A DNA stretch of 64,000 nt from Cohaesibacter intestini (GCF_003324485.1 NZ_QODK01000002.1:744001-808000); one strand, 5' to 3'. Positions 19,830 through 29,155 are shown, counted from the first letter of the stretch. Notes: generated from the letters alone by a model not told the origin. Numbers and translations are program-made.

Positions 19830-21257
19830 ATGGATAGAAGCAGCATCGGAACGCCGGAACAACTCCGCGATCCCAACTACACACCGGCCCTTTACAAGGC
19901 CATTCCACTAGGCATTCAGCATGTTTTGGCGATGTTCATCGCCAACGTGACGCCTGCCATCATTGTCGCAGGCGCAGCAGGCTTCGGCTTCGGGTCCAAT
20001 TCCCCCGACTTCCCCGAACTGCTCTATATGATTCAGATGTCGATGTTGTTTGCTGGCATCGCAACCCTGTTCCAAACCATCACCTTTGGCCCTGTTGGCG
20101 CTGGTCTGCCAGTGGTGCAGGGCACCAGCTTTGCCTTTCTGCCAATCATGATTCCGCTGGTCGCAGGCAAAGGCGTGGATGCGCTTGCCGCCCTTTATAC
20201 CGGCATTTTCATCGGCGGCATGTTCCATGCCGTGCTTGGCCGCTTCATCGGCAAAATCCGCTTTGCTCTGCCGCCATTGGTCACCGGTCTGGTGGTCACC
20301 ATGATCGGTCTGGCTTTGGTCAAGGTCGGCATTCAATATGCCGCAGGCGGTGTGCCAGCCATGGGCAAGCCGGAATTCGGCTCCCTGCTCAATTGGGGTG
20401 CTGCCTTGGTGGTGATTGTCGTCACGTTGGGCTTCAAATTCTTCACCCGTGGCATGTTCTCGGTTTCAGCCGTGCTGATCGGCCTTGGCGCAGGCTATCT
20501 GTTTGCCCTTGCGACCGGCATGCTGACGGTCTCATCCATTGCCACCAGCTTTGAGCGTGCATCGCTCTTCTCCCTGCCAATGCCGTTCAAATATGGCTTC
20601 GAGCTGTCCTTTGCCGCCATCATCGGCTTCTGTCTGATGGCCGTCATCTCGGCCATTGAAACCGTTGGTGACGTCTCGGGCATCACCAAGGGCGGTGCAG
20701 GCCGTGAAGCCACAGACAAGGAAATTGCCGGGGCAACCTATGCCGATGGTCTGGGCACCGCGATTGCCGGCATCTTTGGCGGCCTGCCAAACACGTCCTT
20801 CTCGCAAAATGTCGGCCTGATTGCCATGACTGGCATCATGAGCCGCCATGTGGTGACCATTGGGGCAATCTTCCTGATCATCTGCGGCTTGGTGCCAAAA
20901 GTCGGCGGCCTGATCCGCACCATCCCGATCGAAGTGCTTGGTGGTGGCGTGATCGTGATGTTCGGCATGGTTGTCGCAGCTGGTATTTCCATGTTGTCTG
21001 ATGTCAACTGGAACCGCCGCAACATGGTGATCTTCGCCATTTCCCTGTCGGTCGGTCTGGGCCTGCAGCTGGTGCCTGAAGCGGTCCAGCATCTGCCGGG
21101 CACGGCCAAAGTGCTGCTGACCTCGGGCCTGTTGCCTGCAGCCTTCCTCGCCATCGTACTGAACCTCATTCTGCCTGAGGAACTGCCAGCCGAAGCGACT
21201 GAGGAAGTCTCCGGCGGCATGGCAGGCCACGCAACCGGCTCCCTGCCGGGCGAATAA
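19830..21257 (+). CDS. NCS2 nucleobase:cation symporter, probable urate/xanthine permease
   Basis: 475 residues with about 14 hydrophobic segments from residue 20 to 455. It carries the NCS2 signature Q-N-x-G-x4-T-G (QNVGLIAMTG, starting at Gln326) and the AIETVGDVSG helix with the substrate Glu. This family imports uracil, xanthine or urate with protons. Location among xanthine and urate genes points to xanthine or urate. ATG 19830 follows GAGGGGTAGCAAC. Another ATG at 19807 with a strong GGAGG lies out of frame and would encode only a short peptide. A perfect hairpin terminator follows. Confidence 0.9.
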   Translation: MDRSSIGTPEQLRDPNYTPALYKAIPLGIQHVLAMFIANVTPAIIVAGAAGFGFGSNSPDFPELLYMIQMSMLFAGIATLFQTITFGPVGAGLPVVQGTSFAFLPIMIPLVAGKGVDALAALYTGIFIGGMFHAVLGRFIGKIRFALPPLVTGLVVTMIGLALVKVGIQYAAGGVPAMGKPEFGSLLNWGAALVVIVVTLGFKFFTRGMFSVSAVLIGLGAGYLFALATGMLTVSSIATSFERASLFSLPMPFKYGFELSFAAIIGFCLMAVISAIETVGDVSGITKGGAGREATDKEIAGATYADGLGTAIAGIFGGLPNTSFSQNVGLIAMTGIMSRHVVTIGAIFLIICGLVPKVGGLIRTIPIEVLGGGVIVMFGMVVAAGISMLSDVNWNRRNMVIFAISLSVGLGLQLVPEAVQHLPGTAKVLLTSGLLPAAFLAIVLNLILPEELPAEATEEVSGGMAGHATGSLPGE

Positions 21258-21270
21258 GCCAAGCAAACAA

Positions 21271-21306
21271 AAAGGCCCGCCTGATGAATGTCAGGCGGGC
21301 CTTTTC
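21271..21306. terminator. Bidirectional terminator between permease and xdhC
   Basis: AAAAGGCCCGCCTGA-N6-TCAGGCGGGCCTTTT: a perfect 15-bp stem with A- and T-runs on both sides, between convergent genes. Confidence 0.93.
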
Positions 21307-21321
21307 TTTGAGTGAGATTGT

Positions 21322-22155
21322 TTAAACTGGATGATCCGCCACCGCGATGCTGGCCCGCATATCCTGCAAGATCAGCAATTCCGCCGCCACCATCGCCGCA
21401 ATGACGGCAGGCCGTTTGTCGTGCGAGCCACCCGCCCCAATCGGGCAGACAAAATCTTCCAGCATCCAATCCGCATCAGATCCAAATTCCCGCCTTAGCC
21501 AGTTGGAGAAGGTCCCCCGCTTGGTCTTCGAACCGATCATCCCGACATAAAGCGCGTCGCCGCGCAACAGGGCTTCGCGCGCCAACAGGAAGTCAAGGGC
21601 ATGATCATGGGTGAGAATGAGGAAAATGCTGCCTGGCCGCGCGGTGCGCACGCCCCCTTCCGGCAAGGCGGAGAGCCTTTGCTCGACATCAGCCTCCAGC
21701 AAGGCCAGTTCCTCGGCCCGGCTGTCAATGACGATTGGATGGTAGGGCAGCAAAGCCAAGGCAGAGGCCAAAGCCCGGCCCACATGGCCAGCACCAAAAA
21801 TATAAATCTGGGGTTCAGCTTGCGCCCGCTGCGCCTGCTCTTGCAAGGCAGCAGAACGGGCCGCTTCATCAACCCTTTGAAAGACCAAGCGCACCCGACC
21901 ACCGCAGCACTGGCCGATATCAGGCCCCAAGGGGATGTCAAGCTGAACCGTCCCCTGCCCCTGCCGCAACATCCTTCGTGCTTCGTCAATCGCCAGATAT
22001 TCCAGCTGTCCGCCGCCAATCGTCCCCCACTGCCCTGTGGGTGAGACAAAGATGTCCGCCCCCACCTCACGCGGCGATGACCCGACCAGATCATCAAGCA
22101 CCACACGCACCACATCTCGGTGCTGATCGAGGAAGTCATGCAGCGTCTTAGCCAT
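21322..22155 (-). CDS. xdhC: XdhC, molybdenum cofactor chaperone of xanthine dehydrogenase
   Basis: 277 residues from ATG 22155 (MAKTLHDFL), chosen because AGGAG lies six bases upstream; five more in-frame codons exist. XdhC binds molybdopterin cofactor, aids its sulfuration and inserts it in XdhB. Seen are the N-terminal VLDDLVGSSPREVGADIFV with TIGGGQLEY, and a Rossmann-like C-terminal half (IYIFGAGHVGRALA, GMIGSKTKR, CPIG). The start overlaps the xdhB stop by eight bases, so expression is coupled. Confidence 0.95.
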   Translation of the reverse strand: MAKTLHDFLDQHRDVVRVVLDDLVGSSPREVGADIFVSPTGQWGTIGGGQLEYLAIDEARRMLRQGQGTVQLDIPLGPDIGQCCGGRVRLVFQRVDEAARSAALQEQAQRAQAEPQIYIFGAGHVGRALASALALLPYHPIVIDSRAEELALLEADVEQRLSALPEGGVRTARPGSIFLILTHDHALDFLLAREALLRGDALYVGMIGSKTKRGTFSNWLRREFGSDADWMLEDFVCPIGAGGSHDKRPAVIAAMVAAELLILQDMRASIAVADHPV

Positions 22156-24505
22156 CTTCGTCTCCTGCATAATCTTGCAACCTGTCTACGGCCATCAGAA
22201 TCCGTTCCGGCGTCGCAGGTGCATCAAGCCTTGGGCATTGGCCATAGTCTGCCACACTGGCCACCGCCATCGACAAGGCCTCCAACACGGATGCCGCCAG
22301 CATAAAAGGTGGCTCACCAACCGCCTTGGAGCGCTTGATGGTGCGTTCTTGATTCTCTGACCAGTCGGCCAGCGAGACATTGAAAATGGCTGGGATATCG
22401 CTCGCCAGCGGGATTTTATAGGTCGATGGCGCATGGGTGCGAAGCCTCCCGGCATCATCCCACCACAGCTCTTCCGTGGTTAGCCAGCCCATCCCCTGCA
22501 CGAAGGCCCCTTCGACCTGACCGATATCAAGCACCGGATTGAGCGACTTGCCGACATCATGAAGAATGTCAGCACGCTCGACCCGATATTCACCAGTCAG
22601 TGTATCTATTGTCACTTCCGAGACTGCCGCCCCATAGGCAAAATAGAGGAAGGGCCGCCCTTCCCCCTTTTCGCGATCCCAGTGGATTTTCGGCGTCTTA
22701 TAGAATCCGGCAGCGGACAATTGCACCCGCGCCAAATAGGCTTCCTTGATCAGAGCATCGAAGGCCAGTTCCTCATCGCCAATCCGCACCCGGTTCGGCA
22801 AAAACTGGATGTCTTTTTCGCTGACAGACCATTTCTCCGCCGCAAAGGCGATCAGCCGCGCCTTGATCTGCTCGGCGGCATCGAGCGCCGCCATGCCATT
22901 CAAATCGGTGCCGGAAGACGCCGCCGTCGCCGATGTGTTGGGCACCTTGTCGGTTGCCGTGCGGGTGATCTTGATCCGCTCAAGGTCCACCTGAAAGGCA
23001 TCGGCCACCACCTGTGCCACCTTGACATTCAGCCCCTGCCCCATCTCGGTGCCACCGTGATTGAGCTGGATTGAGCCATCGGTATAGATATGCAGCAAAC
23101 TGCCCGCCTGATTATACCAGGTGGCGGTGAAGGACACCCCGAACTTGACCGGTGTTAAGGCAATCCCCTTGCGCTCGATCTGTCCTTTGGCGACGGCCTC
23201 GTGGTTAAAGGCAATCACGGCCGCGCGCCGCGCCTGATAGTCGGCCCGGCCTTCGAGCTCGCCCACCAGCCGCTCAAGGATATTGTCTTCCACCACCTGA
23301 TGATAAGGCGTCACATCGCGCCCCGGCCCGCCGTAAAAATTGGCCTTGCGCACCTCTAGCGGGTCCTTACCGACGGCATAAGCCACCTCTTCGATGATCC
23401 GCTCGGCGGCAATCACCCCTTGCGGCCCACCAAAGCCGCGAAAGGCCGTGTTGGAGACGGTGTTGGTCTTCATCGGATGAGAATCCAGCCGCACATGGGG
23501 GTAGAAATAGGCATTGTCTGCATGGAACAGAGCCCGGTCGGTGACCGGCCCGGACAGGTCGGAAGAATAGCCGCAGCGAGCAATATAGTCCCCCCGCACC
23601 GCCTCAATCCGCCCGTCTTCGTCAAAGCCCACCTCATAATCGACAATGAAATCATGGCGTTTGCCGGTCGCGGTCATATCGAGGTCCCGATCCGGACGCA
23701 GTTTGACCGGACGGTTCCATTTTTTCGCAGCCAGCGCAGCAATCGCGCAGAAGATATTCATCTGCGTTTCCTTGCCGCCAAAGCCACCACCCATCCGCCT
23801 GACCTGAATGGTCACCGAGTGAGATGGCACACCGAGCACGCGGGCCACCATATGCTGGGCTTCGCTCGGATGCTGGGTCGAGGCATGAACCAGAACATCT
23901 TCATCTTCGCCCGGCAGGGCAAAGGCAATCTGGCCTTCCAGATACATATGATCCTGCCCGCCCATCCGCATTTGGCCCTTGAGCCGCCTTGGCGCAGCCT
24001 CAAGCGCCCGGTCCGCATCACCACGCTTCAGCGTCATCGGCTTGGCCACATAGGTCCCGCACGCTTCCTTGGCTGCCAAGGCGTCGGTCACATGGGGCAA
24101 ATCTTCATATTGCACCTCTGCCAGCATCGCCGCGCGGCGGGCAATGTCGCGGCTCTCGGCAATCACGGCAAACAAGGGCTGCCCCCAATAGGAGCAGACA
24201 TCGGTCGGGAAGACCGGCTCATCATCGAGATGATTGGGACTGATATCATTGATACCGGGAATGTCCTCAGCGGTGATCACCCCGACCACGCCTTTAACCG
24301 CAAGGCAGGGGGCAAGATCCAGCGACAGGAGCCGGGCATGGGCCCGCTCGCTGACACCGAAATAGCCATGCAAGGTGCCGATCGGCTCTGCCAGATCATC
24401 GGTATAATCCGCCCGCCCGCGGACATGCTTGTCAGCGGAATCATGCTTGATATTCTGATGCACGCCACCCTTGATGGCCGTGGCTTTCGAGACATCCTGT
24501 TTCAT
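22148..24505 (-). CDS. xdhB: Xanthine dehydrogenase, molybdopterin-binding large subunit
   Basis: 785 residues, the usual size of the separate Mo subunit. It oxidises hypoxanthine and xanthine to urate. Motifs are GGGFGGKETQ near residue 240, AFRGFGGPQGV, the cofactor-binding TAASSGTDLNGMAA, and VGEPPFMLAASV with the catalytic Glu near the end. Start ATG 24505 overlaps the xdhA stop (ATGA). With XdhA it forms an (AB)2 enzyme; XdhC matures it. Confidence 0.96.
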   Translation of the reverse strand: MKQDVSKATAIKGGVHQNIKHDSADKHVRGRADYTDDLAEPIGTLHGYFGVSERAHARLLSLDLAPCLAVKGVVGVITAEDIPGINDISPNHLDDEPVFPTDVCSYWGQPLFAVIAESRDIARRAAMLAEVQYEDLPHVTDALAAKEACGTYVAKPMTLKRGDADRALEAAPRRLKGQMRMGGQDHMYLEGQIAFALPGEDEDVLVHASTQHPSEAQHMVARVLGVPSHSVTIQVRRMGGGFGGKETQMNIFCAIAALAAKKWNRPVKLRPDRDLDMTATGKRHDFIVDYEVGFDEDGRIEAVRGDYIARCGYSSDLSGPVTDRALFHADNAYFYPHVRLDSHPMKTNTVSNTAFRGFGGPQGVIAAERIIEEVAYAVGKDPLEVRKANFYGGPGRDVTPYHQVVEDNILERLVGELEGRADYQARRAAVIAFNHEAVAKGQIERKGIALTPVKFGVSFTATWYNQAGSLLHIYTDGSIQLNHGGTEMGQGLNVKVAQVVADAFQVDLERIKITRTATDKVPNTSATAASSGTDLNGMAALDAAEQIKARLIAFAAEKWSVSEKDIQFLPNRVRIGDEELAFDALIKEAYLARVQLSAAGFYKTPKIHWDREKGEGRPFLYFAYGAAVSEVTIDTLTGEYRVERADILHDVGKSLNPVLDIGQVEGAFVQGMGWLTTEELWWDDAGRLRTHAPSTYKIPLASDIPAIFNVSLADWSENQERTIKRSKAVGEPPFMLAASVLEALSMAVASVADYGQCPRLDAPATPERILMAVDRLQDYAGDEDG

Positions 24506-25962
24506 TCTGCTGCCACCCCACTTGCATCATTCACACCATGCTCCATCCAGAAGCGGCGGAACAGATTTTGCGCCACTTTCATCCGATAGTCAGCACTGGC
24601 CCGCCAATCGGAAATGGGCGAAAAATCCACCGGCAGTGTTTTCGACGCAGCCATCAGGCTCATCTCGCAGAAAGGCTGCCCAACCAGCAAGCCTTCGGCT
24701 GTTATCGCCCGCTTCGGCGTCGCCGCCATGCCTCCAAGCGCAATCCGGGCTTCTTCAATCACACCATTGCCAACGCGCACATGCACGCCCATGCAGACGG
24801 TGGAAATATCCTCATCCCGGCGTTTGGAAATCTTGTAGGCGGCATTGAGGCTGCTGGCCTTGGGCAAAGGCAGGCGCACCGCCTCGACAAAATCGCCCGC
24901 CTGACGATCCTGCTTGCCATAATCAATAAAGAAATCCTCAAGTGGCAGCACCCTTTGATCAGAACCACGCCGCAACACCAGCTCCGCTCCCAGCGCGATG
25001 AAGACAGGCGGCAGGTCGCCAATTGGCGAGCCATTGGCAATGTTGCCGCCAATCGTGCCCATATTGCGGATCTGAGGCCCGGCAATTCGGCTCCAGAAAT
25101 CCTCAAGATGTGGAAAATGGGCAGCCACCGCCTCCATGGCTTCGCTGTAACTGACCCCGGCGCCGATCACCAATTGGCCATCCTGTTCAGCAATGCTTTT
25201 AAGACCGTCAAGCCGGGTGAGAAAAAGAACCGTATCCAACCGTTTCAGATGCTTGGTGACCCACAGACCGACATCGGTGCCACCCGCGACAATCGTCGCC
25301 TCAGGCTCTTCGAGGCGCACGGCCGCCAGATCATCAAGCGAAGCGGGCAGGATTGCGCGTTGTCCCCCAACAGTCAGCTCAACCCGTGCCTCATCCCGCA
25401 ACGCCCCCAGCCGCACCACATTGCGCTCACGCTCTGCCAGCAACCAGTCGCTGCCCGGATTGCCATAGTCAGATATGGCCGCCGCAGCCTTGAGGATCGG
25501 TTGATAGCCAGTGCAGCGACATAGATTGCCCTGCAAGGCCACGTCCACCGCCCGACGGTCAGGCCTTGGATTTTCCATCCAGAGAGCATAGAGCGCCATG
25601 ACAAAGCCGGGCGTGCAAAAACCGCATTGGGAACCGTGATGATCGACCATCGCCTGCTGCACCGGATGCAGACCACCATCAACCCCACGCAAAGCTTCAA
25701 TCGTTACCACATGGCAGCCATCGAGCGAGGGCAGGAAACGGATGCAGGCATTGACCGTCTCATAGATCAACTGGCCCTGATGAAGCCGCCCGACCAAAAC
25801 CGTGCAGGCGCCACAATCCCCCTCGGCACAGCCTTCCTTCGAGCCGATCAGCCGACGCGTCAAGCGCAAGTGATCAAGCAAAGTGGTGTCCGGTGCGACC
25901 GCATCAAGCTCTTCGAGTTGATCATTGAGCCAAAATCGTAATGTCCTGCGGATGGTAGGCAT
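24502..25962 (-). CDS. xdhA: Xanthine dehydrogenase, 2Fe-2S/FAD small subunit
   Basis: 486 residues from ATG 25962 (MPTIRRTLRFWLN), with AAAGGAACCGACG upstream; a longer in-frame reading to 26016 is less likely. Residues 1-160 hold two [2Fe-2S] centres: C45, C50 and C53 (CAEGDCGAC) and the later CGFCTPG...CRCTGY. The FAD domain covers about 190-360 (TIVAGGTDVGLW, IRNMGTIGGNIANGSPIGD), then the CO-dehydrogenase flavoprotein C-terminal domain. Electrons from the Mo site pass through it to NAD. It leads the xdhA-xdhB-xdhC operon. Confidence 0.96.
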   Translation of the reverse strand: MPTIRRTLRFWLNDQLEELDAVAPDTTLLDHLRLTRRLIGSKEGCAEGDCGACTVLVGRLHQGQLIYETVNACIRFLPSLDGCHVVTIEALRGVDGGLHPVQQAMVDHHGSQCGFCTPGFVMALYALWMENPRPDRRAVDVALQGNLCRCTGYQPILKAAAAISDYGNPGSDWLLAERERNVVRLGALRDEARVELTVGGQRAILPASLDDLAAVRLEEPEATIVAGGTDVGLWVTKHLKRLDTVLFLTRLDGLKSIAEQDGQLVIGAGVSYSEAMEAVAAHFPHLEDFWSRIAGPQIRNMGTIGGNIANGSPIGDLPPVFIALGAELVLRRGSDQRVLPLEDFFIDYGKQDRQAGDFVEAVRLPLPKASSLNAAYKISKRRDEDISTVCMGVHVRVGNGVIEEARIALGGMAATPKRAITAEGLLVGQPFCEMSLMAASKTLPVDFSPISDWRASADYRMKVAQNLFRRFWMEHGVNDASGVAAE

Positions 25963-26191
25963 CGTCGGTTCCTTTTGCTGACCCACTTCAAGTGTGTCGC
26001 GACCAACAGAGATCATGCATCCACGACACGCTCAGCCCAACAATTCAGCAGTCATCGGCTCTGACCATTCCTTGGGCATCTTCAACCCTATTCTATGCGC
26101 ACTTGTCCGGATATGCTGAAAAAGTAATGACAGCTTTAGGATAATGCAAATAATAGCGAACAAAAAGCCCTTAAACGATGCCGATTAGGCA

Positions 26192-27013
26192 TCAAAGAAA
26201 GGTCATGTGCCGGTTCACATCCTTGTAGAGCAAATAGCGGAATTTGCCCGGGCCACCGGCATAACAGGCCTGAGGACAAAAGGCACGCAGCCACATATAG
26301 TCGCCAGCCTCGACCTCGACCCAGTCCTGATTGAGCCGATAAACCGCTTTTCCTTCAAGCACATAAAGGCCATGCTCCATCACATGGGTCTCAGCAAAAG
26401 GAATAACGCCCCCCGGCTCGAACGTGACAATGGTGATATGCATGTCGTGGCGCATGTCATCGGGATCGACAAAACGCGTTGTTGCCCATTTGCCGTCCGT
26501 ATCCGGCATCGGCGTTGGTGCGATATCCCGCTCGCTGGCGACAAAGGCCTCGGGCTTGTCCACCCCGGCGACGGCCTGATAGGCCTTGCGAATCCAGTGG
26601 AACACCGCCACGTCCGCTGCCTCGTTGACAATCGACCAGTCTGATTCACACGGAATATAGGCAAAGTCCCCTTCCTTCACACTGTGCTTCACGCCATCAA
26701 TGGTCAGGGAAAGCGCCCCGCTGGTGCAAAATATTCCAGCCTGAGCGGCTTTGTTGGTCTCGGGCTGATCACTGCCTCCTTGCGGTTCCAGCTCAACGAT
26801 ATAGTGGGAAAAGGTTTCGGCAAAGCCGGTCAGCGGCCGCGCCAGCACCCACATCCGCATGCCGGTCCAGAAGGGCAGCTTGCTACAGACAATATCCCGC
26901 ATGGTGCCTTTGGGAATGACCGCATAGGCGTCGGTAAAGACCGCCCGATCCGTCAGCAGATCGGTTTGTGCAGGCAGACCACCCTGCGGTGAATAATAGG
27001 GTTTGACGGACAT
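26192..27013 (-). CDS. allE: (S)-ureidoglycine aminohydrolase
   Basis: 273 residues, a bicupin protein. It converts ureidoglycine, made from allantoate, to ureidoglycolate plus ammonia, the substrate of AllA. The N-terminal VIPKGTMRDIVCSKLPFW and C-terminal cupin metal ligands (ETHVMEHGLYVLEGKAVYRLN with Glu/His, and an AFCPQACYAGG segment) match the YlbA/UGHY group. GGGAGGTCCCCCC precedes ATG 27013. It lies on the same strand as xdhABC, upstream of them, but 229 bp separate it from xdhA. Confidence 0.9.
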   Translation of the reverse strand: MSVKPYYSPQGGLPAQTDLLTDRAVFTDAYAVIPKGTMRDIVCSKLPFWTGMRMWVLARPLTGFAETFSHYIVELEPQGGSDQPETNKAAQAGIFCTSGALSLTIDGVKHSVKEGDFAYIPCESDWSIVNEAADVAVFHWIRKAYQAVAGVDKPEAFVASERDIAPTPMPDTDGKWATTRFVDPDDMRHDMHITIVTFEPGGVIPFAETHVMEHGLYVLEGKAVYRLNQDWVEVEAGDYMWLRAFCPQACYAGGPGKFRYLLYKDVNRHMTFL

Positions 27014-27104
27014 GGGGGGACCTCCCGAAAGGCATTTCGAGCGCTCCAGTCTGCAACAGAAGTGACGCGCTCATCTTGACGCCCTATCTTGCCAACCAAA
27101 TGCA

Positions 27105-27137
27105 AAGACAGGGCTTTCCATGATAAAACCCTGTCTT
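27105..27137 (-). terminator. Terminator-like hairpin between the FAH gene and allE
   Basis: AAGACAGGG (27105-27113) pairs with CCCTGTCTT (27129-27137). On the minus strand the stem ends in CTTTGCATTTGG, a weak T-rich tail. It would end or attenuate the FAH transcript before allE. Confidence 0.5.
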
Positions 27138-27220
27138 GCCGCATTTTCCAACCAGCTTCATGGCCTTTCAGCCCTGAAGCATTGTTTCGCTTTTTTTGAA
27201 AATCTCCCCTTAAAGGGCCT

Positions 27221-28066
27221 CTATCCGTCAAACGCCACAAACTGTTGCACCTGCTCGCCAAGTCCTTCGACCCCAAGCCGCACTTCATCACCGGCTTTGA
27301 GATAACACGGTGGAGACATGCCCATACCAACGCCCGGAGGGGTACCGGTGGTGATCACATCCCCCGCCCGCAAGGGAAAGAAGGTCGACAGATGGGCAAT
27401 GATCTCGGCCACCGGGAAAATCATCTTTTCCGTATTGCCGGTCTGCATCCGCTCGCCATTGACATCAAGCCAAAGGTCAAGCTTTTGAGGATCCGGGATT
27501 TCATCACGGGTCACCATATAGGGGCCGATCGGACCAAAGCCTTCGCAGGACTTGCCCTTCACCCATTGTCCGCCATGTTCAATCTGGAAAGCGCGTTCAG
27601 AGAGATCATTGACCACGCAATAGCCTGCCACGTGAGACAAGGCGTCTTCCAGTGCAATATGCGCGCCGCCCGTCCCGATGATCACCCCCAGTTCCACCTC
27701 CCAATCGGTCTTGGTCGAGCCTTTGGGGATCGTTACCGGATCATTTGCCCCGGTCGCTTCGCACACCTTGGTAAACAGGATCGGAAAGTCAGGAATCGCC
27801 ATGCCGGCTTCTGCTGCGTGATCGGAGTAATTCAGCCCAATGCAGAAAAAGCGTTGGCTATCTGCAATGCAGGCATCATACCGCACGTCATCCGGCAGCA
27901 TTGGGAACATGGTTGGATCCAAAGCCGCCAACCGCGCCAAAGCCTCGTCGGACAGCTGATCCGGCCCCAGATCCGGAATCACCGAAGACAGGTCCCTGCC
28001 CCGCCCCTCGGCATCCAGCATCCCCGGTTTCGCAGCCCCTCTTGGCCCAAATCGGAACAACTTCAT
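27221..28066 (-). CDS. Fumarylacetoacetate hydrolase (FAH) family protein
   Basis: 281 residues from ATG 28066 (MKLFRFGPRGAAKPGM); AT-poor upstream extension ignored. The FAH core is clear: FCIGLNYSDHAAEAGM, FTKVCEATGANDPV, the metal-binding DWEVELGVIIG, GPYMVTRDEIPDP and DVITTGTPPGVGMGM. Family members hydrolyse C-C bonds in acylpyruvates or act as sugar-acid lyases; some are annotated ureidoglycolate lyase. Here it sits upstream of ureidoglycine aminohydrolase, so a ureide role is possible, but the neighbouring sugar operon also fits. Substrate cannot be assigned from sequence. Confidence 0.8.
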   Translation of the reverse strand: MKLFRFGPRGAAKPGMLDAEGRGRDLSSVIPDLGPDQLSDEALARLAALDPTMFPMLPDDVRYDACIADSQRFFCIGLNYSDHAAEAGMAIPDFPILFTKVCEATGANDPVTIPKGSTKTDWEVELGVIIGTGGAHIALEDALSHVAGYCVVNDLSERAFQIEHGGQWVKGKSCEGFGPIGPYMVTRDEIPDPQKLDLWLDVNGERMQTGNTEKMIFPVAEIIAHLSTFFPLRAGDVITTGTPPGVGMGMSPPCYLKAGDEVRLGVEGLGEQVQQFVAFDG

Positions 28067-28226
28067 CGCACGCCTCCTCACCTTGATTATTGATTGGTCT
28101 TTCAAAACACAGAACCACCATCTTGCCCTATTTACAACGGATAAACGAAGCGACCTGTTGCGCCTTGACATCGACCCGTCGGAGCACCGACAGTGGGTAT
28201 CAAGAACAGACCAAGGGAAGCCCTTC

Positions 28227-28595
28227 TTGCGCAAGACCGTGATAGTATTGATGCTGTTTCTGCTTGTGGTGCCGATGAGCGCCGCCACCCTTTTGGCTGC
28301 GCCCTTTCAGAGTCTTCCGCATGAAAGCATCACCTCCATGGTGAAAAGCATCATCGAGCACCATGCTGTTTCAGATGACCAGACAGCCAGCCAACAGCCA
28401 ATGCCTTGCCCGGATTGTCCCATGTCAGACTGTGACCCGGATCCTGCCGGGGATTGCAGCTTTCATGCCTGCTGCTTCCTTCATCCCGCAATGCAAGTCT
28501 TCAGAGATCTGCGTCACACACCTATGGCGACCTTCAGCGACCATCACCTGTTGGCCATTTTCCTGCAGCCACCGGACGACCCACCCATTTCGTGA
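28227..28595 (+). CDS. Cys-rich exported hypothetical protein, possibly metal related
   Basis: About 122 residues if it starts at TTG 28227 (preceded by AAGGGAAG); in-frame ATG codons at 28251 and upstream at 28083 are alternatives. The N-terminal RKTVIVLMLFLLVVPMSAATLLAAP looks like a signal peptide or membrane anchor. After a short linker comes CPDCPMSDCDPDPAGDC...HACC, a cluster of seven Cys with His nearby, ending in a His-containing tail. I do not recognise the family; such small proteins are common near copper genes. It is followed 101 bp later by a DUF411 gene on the same strand. Confidence 0.6.
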   Translation: MRKTVIVLMLFLLVVPMSAATLLAAPFQSLPHESITSMVKSIIEHHAVSDDQTASQQPMPCPDCPMSDCDPDPAGDCSFHACCFLHPAMQVFRDLRHTPMATFSDHHLLAIFLQPPDDPPIS

Positions 28596-28696
28596 CAACA
28601 CTCCCCCAACAGTGACCGGCTCCTCCTTGTCTGTTGAAAGATGACATCGCGGCAGCCTGTTGCCATTCTCATAAGTTGAACAATATGGAGTTAGTC

Positions 28697-29155
28697 ATGT
28701 TCCTCAAACCCATCACCCAAGCGGTCTTTCTGGCATCGAGCCTGCTTTTGCCGCTATCTTCTCACGCAGCAGAAGGCCCCAAAGTCACCGTCTATAAATC
28801 CGCTTCATGCGGCTGCTGCGGCGACTGGGCTGCGGCTCTTGAAAAAGCCGGATACCAAATCGAGACCAACAATATTGATGATCTCGACTGGGCCAAGCAG
28901 CAATTCAGCGTACCCGAAGAGATGGAGGCCTGTCACACGGCCATCATCGATGGCTATGTGGTGGAAGGCCATGTGCCCCTTGAGGCTCTGGCCAAACTGC
29001 TAAAGGAGAGACCGAAGGTCCGTGGCATCGCCACTCCGGGCATGCCGATGGGCTCCCTTGGCATGGGCTATGACCCGAAAGCCCGCTACACGGTCTATGC
29101 TTTCGGGTTACCCGGCAATCAAGCCCCGCGCCCATTCTATGAGGCGGGGCAATAA
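28697..29155 (+). CDS. DUF411 family exported metal-binding protein
   Basis: 152 residues from ATG 28697, with GGAG eight bases upstream; ATG 28685 is an alternative. Signal peptide MFLKPITQAVFLASSLLLPLSSHAA, then VTVYKSASCGCCGDWAAALEKAGY with a CGCC pair, EEMEACHTAIIDGYVVEGHVP with a conserved Cys-His, and GIATPGMPMGSLGM with several Met. These are the DUF411 hallmarks; the family is linked to periplasmic copper handling. It converges on the beta-galactosidase gene with only 20 bp between stops, and is probably cotranscribed with the Cys-rich gene upstream. Confidence 0.88.
   Translation: MFLKPITQAVFLASSLLLPLSSHAAEGPKVTVYKSASCGCCGDWAAALEKAGYQIETNNIDDLDWAKQQFSVPEEMEACHTAIIDGYVVEGHVPLEALAKLLKERPKVRGIATPGMPMGSLGMGYDPKARYTVYAFGLPGNQAPRPFYEAGQ

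Noticed and set aside
20532-21266. Reverse-strand frame of about 244 codons opposite the NCS2 permease
   Set aside because: Composition is Gln/His/Asp rich and is the complement of a membrane-protein codon pattern; no start signal.
23420-24589. Plus-strand open frame of about 389 codons opposite xdhB
   Set aside because: Shadow of the xanthine dehydrogenase gene; His/Arg-rich composition typical of antisense frames.
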